Source of the DNA: Bacteroidota bacterium
Lineage (GTDB): Bacteria; Bacteroidota; Bacteroidia; Bacteroidales; Prolixibacteraceae
Direction: 5' to 3'
Assembly: GCA_030695265.1 (NCBI GenBank)
Contig: JAUYTA010000591.1
Location: 1-10,783 of the forward strand
Length of the DNA: 10,783 bases
A program made the position numbers and the translations under genes. Below, piece after piece: positions 1 to 5,840 of this stretch (the first letter of the stretch is position 1; every line of letters begins with the position of its first letter). A model generated the notes under the pieces. The model did not search any database. It was not told the DNA's origin and was given only the letters and a program-made list of their open reading frames with translations.

Positions 1-884
1 CTGATAAATTCATCGGCCATATTTTTTGGCAATCCGCAAACCGCAGGAGTTGGGTGCAATTCGGCAACAAAATTCCCGAGGCAGTTTTCAATTTTTTCAG
101 ACGGGAAAAAGAATGATGTTTTCAGATGGGCGACTTTGCCACTTTCTAAAGTTTCAGGACCAGTGGTTTTGTATTGATGAATGTCGAAATTGAAAAAAAC
201 ATCCAACATGTATCGGGAAACAAATGCCTGCTCTTCAATGTCTTTTGTACTCCAGTAATACTCTTCGGTAACTTTTTTCCGAACCTGAGTTCCGGCAAGC
301 GATACAGTCTCGAAATTTTTACCGTTTGATTTTATCAGCACTTCAGGAGTAGCTCCCATCCAAATTCCGGCAGCTGGTAAATTTACAAGATAAGTGAAGG
401 CGTTGGGTGTTTGGTCGTGTAACTGAAAAAATATGTCTGCGAGTGATTTCGAAGGTCTTTTAACTGGTATCTTTCTGGAAATAATTACTTTCGAAAGATC
501 ACCTTCGCGAATGGCGGATACCGTTTCTTCGATGGTGTGGATATATTCTTCCTTTGTACATCCGTCGCAATGTTCGTCAGTTTTGGCAGCTATACTAAAA
601 GGCGCTATGTTGCTGAAATCAATCTGATCGGATGAGTTAAAATCTTCAAGATAAATGGTGGGTTTCAGGAGAATAACCGGACATTTTTCGTTAATACGGT
701 AAGGAGCAAATACAAATCCGGCTTCGCCGTTTAGCTGATCGAACCGATCGAACAGTTTAACATCAGATGCATTGCCGGCAACAATTCCGAGGCTGTTGTC
801 CATTGGGTTGAACCAGCAGGCAAAAGCTATATTGTTTTCCAGAAGTTGATCGATTACCGAAGTTAATGGCAGGTTATTTTTCAT
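1..884 (-). CDS. menF: Isochorismate synthase, C-terminus cut off by window edge
   Basis: The enzyme converts chorismate to isochorismate in the cytoplasm, the first committed step of menaquinone synthesis. Reading leftward from an ATG at 884, 294 residues are open to the window edge with no stop. Chorismate-utilising enzyme motifs appear in order: GDLSKVIISR at residues 128-137, whose Lys132 matches the conserved catalytic lysine of the MenF/EntC family; GATPE at 177-181; SLAGT at 195-199; an acidic KDIEEQ stretch at 214-219; HLKT at 253-256; and the signature LHPTPAVCG at 276-284. Family members are usually 350-450 residues, so perhaps 60-80 residues are missing. The start lies inside the last codons of the upstream thioesterase gene (11-base overlap), which suggests translational coupling. 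An EntC-type siderophore role or a salicylate synthase is possible, but the thioesterase partner favours menaquinone. Family call is firm; the pathway is inferred from context. Confidence 0.93.
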   Translation of the reverse strand, partial: MKNNLPLTSVIDQLLENNIAFACWFNPMDNSLGIVAGNASDVKLFDRFDQLNGEAGFVFAPYRINEKCPVILLKPTIYLEDFNSSDQIDFSNIAPFSIAAKTDEHCDGCTKEEYIHTIEETVSAIREGDLSKVIISRKIPVKRPSKSLADIFFQLHDQTPNAFTYLVNLPAAGIWMGATPEVLIKSNGKNFETVSLAGTQVRKKVTEEYYWSTKDIEEQAFVSRYMLDVFFNFDIHQYKTTGPETLESGKVAHLKTSFFFPSEKIENCLGNFVAELHPTPAVCGLPKNMADEFI

Positions 885-1311
885 TCCGTTTTACAATCAT
901 ATTGGTCACTCTTCCGGTCGAAATCAGTTTTCCGGCGTCATTTTTTATTTCAACATTCCATACATGGGTTTGGTTTCCCGAATGCACGATTTCGGCGCGT
1001 GCATAAACTATTCCTGAAGATGCTCCTCCGGTATGATTGGCGCTCACCTGAATTCCGAGAACGTCGAATTCATTGATGTCAACCGTCAGCATCGAACCAA
1101 GTCCTGCAATTGTTTCGGCAAGCGCCAGATTGGCGCCTCCGTGTAAAAGTCCGCCCGGGCGCGAGGTTCTCTCATCGACAGGCATTGTGGCTTCCACCCA
1201 TCCTTCGCCCACAGCGGAAAACCGGATGCCGAGGTTTTCAACCATCGTATTTGCTGCAAATTTGTTAATCAACTCAATGGGAGTTGCCATGTTTAGTTTG
1301 GGAAATTCCAT
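874..1311 (-). CDS. menI: Hotdog-fold acyl-CoA thioesterase (YdiI/MenI, PaaI-like)
   Basis: This is a 145-residue cytoplasmic thioesterase of the 4HBT/PaaI superfamily. The hotdog core starts with MPVDERTSRPGGLLHGG (residues 43-59), followed by ALAE with Glu66 in the position of the catalytic acid of this class. The second half, with NHTGG at 92-96, the HSGNQTHVWNVEI strand at 110-122 and a closing GRVT, closely resembles the E. coli YdiI protein, a DHNA-CoA thioesterase. Its stop codon lies inside the start of menF, so the two are probably cotranscribed and coupled. That neighbour supports the role of hydrolysing 1,4-dihydroxy-2-naphthoyl-CoA in menaquinone synthesis, although such enzymes are often promiscuous on aromatic and acyl CoA esters. 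No Shine-Dalgarno is visible. An in-frame ATG seven codons in (at 1290) is an equally plausible start because conservation with the family begins near it. The superfamily is certain; the MenI assignment is inference. Confidence 0.87.
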   Translation of the reverse strand: MEFPKLNMATPIELINKFAANTMVENLGIRFSAVGEGWVEATMPVDERTSRPGGLLHGGANLALAETIAGLGSMLTVDINEFDVLGIQVSANHTGGASSGIVYARAEIVHSGNQTHVWNVEIKNDAGKLISTGRVTNMIVKRNEK

Positions 1312-1406
1312 CAGGATAAAATTAAAAGTGTGAAATTAGAAAAATGCAGCAAAGCAGCCAATTTTATACAGAGAATTGACTAGGGATAGAAATTGTTTGA
1401 GCTGAT

Positions 1407-3497
1407 TTAGTTGTTACGCAATTCGCGGCCGCCAATGGACATGTTTAATCCCGGGTTTTCTTTTTCTTCGGAAAGGAAATACAGCTTTGTTTCATGACTG
1501 CTCAAAATAGTTGAAATCCGGGTGGCTTTTCCCAGTCCCAGGCTGAATCCGGGTTCCCAGTAAAAAACCCAGGCTTCTTTTGTTCCGATTAAATCATAAA
1601 CCGGGTAGGTTTCAGAAACAGTTTGGTCGGAGTCATTTAGTACGAGAATTGCCCAGGCGTTTTCTTTTTTGTACCTGCGTACTGCAATTTTGTTTTTTAC
1701 ATTGTTTCCCCAGAATGGCAAAATGGCACTTTGAGGGCGTTTGCTCGGTTCAAGAAAATTCCAGATTTGTAATTTGTCACTTTCCATTATTTTAAAATTA
1801 TCGGAAATACCGATAGCGCCGCCCATAAATCCGTTCCAAAGGGCAAGGCTTTTTTGTTCATCCGTTGTAAACTCGTTTTTATAGTCGCGCAGTATCACAA
1901 CATCAGGGTCGTTTTGCCAAAAAACATTGTTAAAATATTGTGTATTGTAACTTTCCTGAAGGATGTGCCCGGTGGTTTCTTTTTCCCATTTCCAGCTTTG
2001 GTCGCGGTCGATCCTCACAGCATCAACAATTCCAATCAATGGAGAGAATGGTGTTTTGTTCGCGGTAATGAAGCTTCCGGCGCCAATTTCGTCCCTTATT
2101 ATTTCCATTACTGCCCTGAAGACCTGAACCGATGATTTCCCTTTTTTTGATCGCTTAACTTCCGACGAATCTTTTAAACCCCATTCCAGATAGTCAACTT
2201 CAAAATAGGTAAAGCCCATTTTACGGAAATTTCTGAAAACTTTGCCAATGTAATTTTTCACATCTTCGTGGCTTCCGTCTAATGCATAAAGTTTACCATC
2301 TGCGTCTTCATCCATCACAATTGCAGTACCCCCGTTGTCTTTTAATATCCAGTTCGGGTGGTTCCTGAAAGTTTTGCTTTTCTCGTGTACGGCAAACGGA
2401 GCAACATAAATTCCAGCACGGTAACGGCGCTGGAAAATCTGTCGGGCCGTGTCTTCCATTGTTTTTGGCCATTTATCGTTTGTGTCGAGCCAATCGCCGG
2501 TAATGCAATAACCCGGCCCTACGTGTACTGTTTGCAGCGGAACGCGGGGATTCATTTCATCGAGGATTCTTAACTGGTCGAGCAGGTATTGGTAGCTGAA
2601 AGAGGTGCGAAAGTCCTGATAGGACGACCAGAAATAATTGGTGTCGGTATCACGTCGTGCCTGATTTTCTTCTGAAATGCTCCAGGCAAGGTTCTGCATG
2701 GTTCCATAAGGCTGGTTCCCATAATAAATAAACAAATCGGGCATCTTGATGAATTCATCTTTGAGCGGTACGTTCTCCATTACAAATCCAGATTCAAAAA
2801 AGACTGCTTCGTTCCCAAACCGGCTGTCGCCCAAACCCTTTCGTCGCGGACGGTTAAAAATGGAACTTCGTTGTATAAAATCACTTTGTTCATAAGCGCC
2901 AATCGACAAAGTATCGCCATTGTCAGCAATCAATCCGGTCATAAGAAAACTGTCGTACGACCATGCCTGTTCTTCAGGATATTCAGGATTATTTCTGTTG
3001 GTTGATTGCCGGATGTCGAATATTCCTGTTTGTCCGCCCGTTCCCAATCCTTGTTTAAAGAATCGGGTGGCACCAGTTAGATATCCTTCACCCAGCGGAT
3101 TAAACCACGTAGGTCCGTATTTCATTCCGCTGAGTTCGGCGCCAATTGAAATGGTATTTGAATGGGTACGTAGATCAAGCATAACAAATCCGCCTGCGAC
3201 TTCATAAATGATGCGCTTACCTTTTGGCGAATCGCCCATGAATGTATTGCGTGCAAAAATGCTTTGTCCGTTAATTGAAGGCCTGCAATTTGTCAGACGA
3301 ATGGTTCCTGCATAAATATCAAAAGTCCCGTCATCGTGTAAAATCCATTCAGGTTTTCCCAGAACAAAATCGAGGTGGCTAAAATTGAGCGGTGGCGTAA
3401 ATGCTTGTGCAAACCTTGGAAATGAGCAAAAACTTGCCCCAAGGCCGGCACTCATAAGTTTAAGAAATGCTCTTCTTTCAATAGAATTTTTAGGCAT
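1407..3497 (-). CDS. Secreted GH36-like glycoside hydrolase (alpha-galactosidase-type)
   Basis: This 696-residue protein appears to be a retaining glycosidase of clan GH-D. The N-terminus carries ERRAFLKLMSAG (residues 7-18), a twin-arginine-type signal, with a likely cleavage after AQA near residue 32. A beta-rich N-terminal region runs to about 290. The TIM barrel follows: ITGDW at 332-336, GIYVAPFAVH at 362-371, HPNWIL at 380-385, and a strand ending YFEVDYLEW at 431-439, where Asp435 sits in the GH36 nucleophile position. RIDRD at 495-499 matches the GH36 R-I-x-x-D pattern, making Asp499 the likely acid/base, and NDPDVVILR at 529-537 is close to the usual GH36 NDPDxxLLR. A beta-sandwich closes the protein from about 605. 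The family signature strands are clear, but the substrate-binding loops look divergent, so alpha-galactosidase activity is only the default guess; another alpha-glycan specificity is possible. It is divergent from the SusCD regulatory genes and codirectional with, but 95 bases upstream of, the thioesterase gene. Confidence 0.8.
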   Translation of the reverse strand: MPKNSIERRAFLKLMSAGLGASFCSFPRFAQAFTPPLNFSHLDFVLGKPEWILHDDGTFDIYAGTIRLTNCRPSINGQSIFARNTFMGDSPKGKRIIYEVAGGFVMLDLRTHSNTISIGAELSGMKYGPTWFNPLGEGYLTGATRFFKQGLGTGGQTGIFDIRQSTNRNNPEYPEEQAWSYDSFLMTGLIADNGDTLSIGAYEQSDFIQRSSIFNRPRRKGLGDSRFGNEAVFFESGFVMENVPLKDEFIKMPDLFIYYGNQPYGTMQNLAWSISEENQARRDTDTNYFWSSYQDFRTSFSYQYLLDQLRILDEMNPRVPLQTVHVGPGYCITGDWLDTNDKWPKTMEDTARQIFQRRYRAGIYVAPFAVHEKSKTFRNHPNWILKDNGGTAIVMDEDADGKLYALDGSHEDVKNYIGKVFRNFRKMGFTYFEVDYLEWGLKDSSEVKRSKKGKSSVQVFRAVMEIIRDEIGAGSFITANKTPFSPLIGIVDAVRIDRDQSWKWEKETTGHILQESYNTQYFNNVFWQNDPDVVILRDYKNEFTTDEQKSLALWNGFMGGAIGISDNFKIMESDKLQIWNFLEPSKRPQSAILPFWGNNVKNKIAVRRYKKENAWAILVLNDSDQTVSETYPVYDLIGTKEAWVFYWEPGFSLGLGKATRISTILSSHETKLYFLSEEKENPGLNMSIGGRELRNN

Positions 3498-3642
3498 AAC
3501 TACGCTCAGGTTACAGATAGGTACTCCGTAAAATTAACAATATTTAACAGACATGTACAATGGTTGACCTAAAATAACGTATAAAAAATTTGAATCGAAA
3601 TTTTATCTGTCAGAATTTGAGACGCTTTAGTCTTATTTGATT

Positions 3643-3809
3643 GTTCCGTTAGGGACAAAATGAGGGTAGAAAGCTTAATTCAGTATAATCTTTTATCCAG
3701 GACGGGACAAAACCATGAATGTAAAATGCCATTTTTCTACCCACATACTTTCCCGAAGGGAAAGTAAAAACAGCGAGTCCCAAGCATGTGGCCGGTTCCG
3801 CAGGGAAAG
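3643..3809. repeat. Cluster of imperfect palindromic repeat units, direct and inverted
   Basis: Three palindrome-like cores recur: GTTCCGTTAGGGAC at 3643-3656, CTTTCCCGAAGGGAAAG at 3748-3764 (a perfect 7-bp stem with a three-base loop), and GGTTCCGCAGGGAAAG at 3794-3809. The first core is followed by ATGAGGGTAGAAA. The second is preceded by the inverted equivalent: 3652-3672 matches the reverse complement of 3734-3754 at 17 of 21 positions, so the two units face each other across about 60 bases. Between them, GGGACAAAACCATGAATG at 3705-3722 looks like a decayed direct copy of the first unit. Cores two and three match at 12 of 16 positions in the same orientation. The arrangement resembles REP/BIME-like or miniature mobile elements. 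I have the impression that similar GTTCC/GGTAGAAA units are dispersed in related Bacteroidota genomes, but that is memory, not a search. Confidence 0.55.
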
Positions 3810-3943
3810 AACAAAGCGTGTGCTCCTTCGGCAACTGCCTCGTCTGTATCGCCTTTCATCAGTTTTTTTTTGAGCTTGAAGTGCCAAATGGTTCCTGAAT
3901 TTCAAAACATATATTCCAAATTACCATCTTCGGATAAATCCAA

Positions 3944-3951
3944 TATCTTTG
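3944..3951 (+). promoter_or_regulatory. Possible Bacteroidota -7 element before the sigma gene
   Basis: TATCTTTG fits the TAnnTTTG -7 consensus of Bacteroidota housekeeping promoters exactly and lies 19 bases before the sigma factor start. No TTTG -33 element is seen at the expected distance upstream, and the implied leader would be very short. The eight-base match could arise by chance, so this is only a candidate. Confidence 0.27.
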
Positions 3952-3970
3952 ATGGCGGATTTCAAAAGCT

Positions 3971-4615
3971 ATGGTAAAGTTGTTTCAAGATAGGGAAGGC
4001 AATCAACAATTCATCCTGAATGAACTTCAAAAGGGGAATGAACGTGCTTTTGATTTTATTTTTAAAGAGTACTACAAATCATTGAGCCAATTCTCTTATT
4101 CATTTATCAAGGATCAGGACAAGGCAGAAAGTCTGGTGCAGGAAGTATTTATCAAACTTTGGGAAAAACGAGAAAGCCTTACCGCCATTGATAATCTTTT
4201 GTCATACCTGATGGTCATGGTTCGCAATATTAGCATCGATTATTTGCGCAAAGAGAAAACCAGCCAAAAATTTTACTTGAAAATCAAGCCTGATGAATCT
4301 GTAAATACTACAGAAGAACAACTATCGAAAAATGAATTTGAGGAAAAGATGCTAAAATCAATTCTGAAACTTCCAGAAAGATGCCGGACTGCTTTTGAAT
4401 TGAGCCGGTTTGATAGCCTGACAAACAAGGAGATCGCAGTAGAAATGAAAATTTCTGTAAAAGGAGTAGAGGCATTGATCGGAAGATCGCTAAAGCTTTT
4501 GAGAAGTGAGCTCGTAGAATTCCTACCCTCGATGAAGGTTAGAAAATCCAAAGGTGGCACTGTTTTATTCTCATTGTTTCTGAATCGCATGAAAAATATT
4601 TTCATCTGCATGTAG
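3971..4615 (+). CDS. ECF RNA polymerase sigma factor, FecI-type (Bacteroidota expansion family)
   Basis: This 214-residue protein is a cytoplasmic sigma-70 family regulator of the extracytoplasmic function class. Region 2 spans about residues 24-97: FDFIFKEYY, then the acidic EVFIKLWEKRESL helix and SYLMVMVRNISIDYLR, which bind core polymerase and the -10 element. Region 4 spans about 128-185: LPERCRTAFELSRFD, followed by a helix-turn-helix around LTNKEIAVEMKISVKGVEALI, which should read the -35 element. There is no sigma-1.1 or region 3 domain, as usual for this class. The next gene encodes a FecR-type anti-sigma factor, and an STN-bearing SusC transporter follows, so this sigma factor should drive the transporter genes when the substrate is sensed. 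The hydrophobic, basic C-terminal tail (residues 186-214) is common in this family. The ATG at 3971 gives the standard N-terminal length; no Shine-Dalgarno is present. Confidence 0.95.
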   Translation: MVKLFQDREGNQQFILNELQKGNERAFDFIFKEYYKSLSQFSYSFIKDQDKAESLVQEVFIKLWEKRESLTAIDNLLSYLMVMVRNISIDYLRKEKTSQKFYLKIKPDESVNTTEEQLSKNEFEEKMLKSILKLPERCRTAFELSRFDSLTNKEIAVEMKISVKGVEALIGRSLKLLRSELVEFLPSMKVRKSKGGTVLFSLFLNRMKNIFICM

Positions 4616-4661
4616 GGTTACTCGCCCCGGCGTACGTCATGTGAATGAAAAACAAATTAAA

Positions 4662-5735
4662 ATGGACTCCGAAATAAATCGCATATATTCTATTATTGCA
4701 AAATCGTTGACTAGTAAGATTGATGATCAAGAGTTAAAGGAACTCGAAGAATGGAAACTTGCCAGCAAAGTAAATCTTTCTGAATACAATGACTTTGTTG
4801 AACTTTGGATAAAATCGGGTTCACTGGCTCTGCCTTCTGCAATTAATCACCACAATGCATTTAAAATTATCCGAAATAATACCGGATTGAATTCATCGCC
4901 GAAAAGGTGGTTAAATGTAGCTATGCAAGTTGCGGCAGTTTTGGTTTTATCAATTATCTTTTCCGGAGTTTATACTTACATGACAAATGAACGCACTGGT
5001 ACGATTTTCTCAAACGCTGCTTCCCTGCCGGTTTATCATGAAATTAAAGCCGCATTCGGAACACAGGCAAAAGTCGAACTGGCCGATGGAACGGTTGTAT
5101 TTCTGAATTCAGGGAGTAAACTTCGTTTCCCTCAAACATTCGATCACCAGGCGCAGCGTAAAGTATTACTTGATGGCGAAGGTTATTTTTCGGTTACTAA
5201 AAATCTGGATCAGCCATTTATTGTTCAGGTAAATAAATTGGACATTAAAGTTTTAGGAACAACTTTTAATGTTGAAGCATACAATGACAATCAAAGTGTG
5301 AATATTGCGCTGGTTGAGGGAAGTGTATTGCTTCAGGAACAATCAGAAAGTGGGAGCAAGGATTTGATGCAGCTTTCACCCAACCAGGTGGCTACATTAA
5401 ACAAATCGGATAATAAACTATCCAAAACAGAAATAGTTGATTTATATAAATATACCGCATGGATCAATGGACGAATTGTATTTTACGACGACCCAATTGA
5501 AACTGTAGTCAATAAGCTTGGTAAATGGTACAATGTTGACATCGCGATTGCCGATAAAAGACTTGAAAATTACCGTTTTACAGGTACGTTTATAGATGAA
5601 TCGCTGGAGCAAATCCTGAATATTTTAAGCTTGACATCACCAATGACTTATAGCATTGAATCGTCAATGAAACAGGTTGACAATTCAATGTCGAAAAGGA
5701 AAATAACACTAAAAGGGAAAAGTTCAATTAAATAA
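4662..5735 (+). CDS. FecR-family anti-sigma factor, inner-membrane
   Basis: The protein (357 residues from this start) spans the inner membrane once and relays a periplasmic signal to the sigma factor encoded upstream. Residues 1-80 form the cytoplasmic anti-sigma part (MDSEINRIYSIIAKSL onward). A single membrane helix lies at about 84-104 (VAAVLVLSIIFSGV). The periplasmic FecR domain covers about 130-228, with VELADGTVVFLNSGS, LDGEGYF and VLGTTFNVEAY being typical. The C-terminal FecR/DUF4974 domain lies at about 270-338 (FYDDPIETVVNKLGKWY, then FTGTF) and is structurally akin to STN domains, the expected contact to the transporter. An in-frame GTG at 4641 would add seven residues. I prefer the ATG at 4662 because of the A-rich stretch just before it and the family-like N-terminus. 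The gap from the sigma gene is 46 bases and has a short G+C-rich patch at 4621-4636. Cotranscription with the sigma gene is likely. Confidence 0.93.
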   Translation: MDSEINRIYSIIAKSLTSKIDDQELKELEEWKLASKVNLSEYNDFVELWIKSGSLALPSAINHHNAFKIIRNNTGLNSSPKRWLNVAMQVAAVLVLSIIFSGVYTYMTNERTGTIFSNAASLPVYHEIKAAFGTQAKVELADGTVVFLNSGSKLRFPQTFDHQAQRKVLLDGEGYFSVTKNLDQPFIVQVNKLDIKVLGTTFNVEAYNDNQSVNIALVEGSVLLQEQSESGSKDLMQLSPNQVATLNKSDNKLSKTEIVDLYKYTAWINGRIVFYDDPIETVVNKLGKWYNVDIAIADKRLENYRFTGTFIDESLEQILNILSLTSPMTYSIESSMKQVDNSMSKRKITLKGKSSIK

Positions 5736-5754
5736 TGCCTATGCAAAAATAAAA

Positions 5755-5784
5755 AACAGGAAAGCGTTGGCCCGCTTCCCTGTT
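5755..5784 (+). terminator. Strong hairpin between fecR and susC, possible terminator or attenuator
   Basis: AACAGGAAAGCG (5755-5766) and CGCTTCCCTGTT (5773-5784) pair over 12 positions with a single A-C mismatch around a six-base loop. It lies 19 bases after the fecR stop. On the plus strand it is followed by CTGATTACC, a poor U-tract. The A-run before it means that, read on the minus strand, it looks like a classic intrinsic terminator, although no minus-strand gene ends here. It could end or attenuate sigma/anti-sigma transcription, leaving susC to its own sigma-dependent promoter, or act as an mRNA stabiliser. Confidence 0.5.
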
Positions 5785-5791
5785 CTGATTA

Positions 5792-5804
5792 CCTGCAAAG
5801 CAGG
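5792..5804 (+). other. Small perfect hairpin in the susC leader
   Basis: CCTGC-AAA-GCAGG forms a 5-bp stem with a triloop 36 bases before the susC start. CAGGG at 5801-5805 could instead pair with CCCTG at 5778-5782, which is part of the descending arm of the preceding hairpin, so the two structures are potentially mutually exclusive. No recognisable promoter consensus is visible in the remaining leader, but the specificity of FecI-type sigma factors is not known well enough here to exclude one. Confidence 0.35.
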
Positions 5805-5840
5805 GTTTACTGATTTATTAATCTTAAAACGTTCAAATTT

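Larger units (their letters stand above)
3498..3970. other. Divergent intergenic spacer without a convincing gene
   Basis: This 473-base gap separates the leftward glycoside hydrolase from the rightward sigma factor and should hold both promoters. The left third (3498-3640) is A+T-rich and featureless apart from weak promoter-like text. The middle (3643-3809) holds the repeat cluster described separately. The stretch 3771-3862 is more G+C-rich than the rest of the spacer and is followed by a run of nine T at 3863-3871, with no stem directly before it. Short open frames exist here on both strands (for example 3649-3834 and 3693-3905, minus), but they run through the repeats and their translations show no recognisable domain, so they are not called as genes. 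Confidence 0.7.

Noticed and set aside
433..627. Plus-strand open frame opposite the isochorismate synthase gene
   Set aside because: It lies entirely antisense to a frame carrying all the chorismate-enzyme motifs, and its translation has no recognisable features.
1312..1406. Promoter for the thioesterase-menF pair in the 95-base gap after the glycoside hydrolase
   Set aside because: On the minus strand TATAAAATTGG only partly fits the TAnnTTTG element and has no clear -33 partner, so it is not listed as a feature; a promoter here is still plausible.
3643..3809. Possible CRISPR array
   Set aside because: Units are imperfect, occur in both orientations, and are unevenly spaced; no regular repeat-spacer pattern or cas genes are present.
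3649..3905. Two overlapping minus-strand open frames (61 and 70 codons) and a plus-strand one at 3786-3977
   Set aside because: They run through the palindromic repeat cluster, overlap each other in different frames, show no domain or signal peptide, and the plus-strand one runs into the sigma factor start. Best explained as repeat-derived text.
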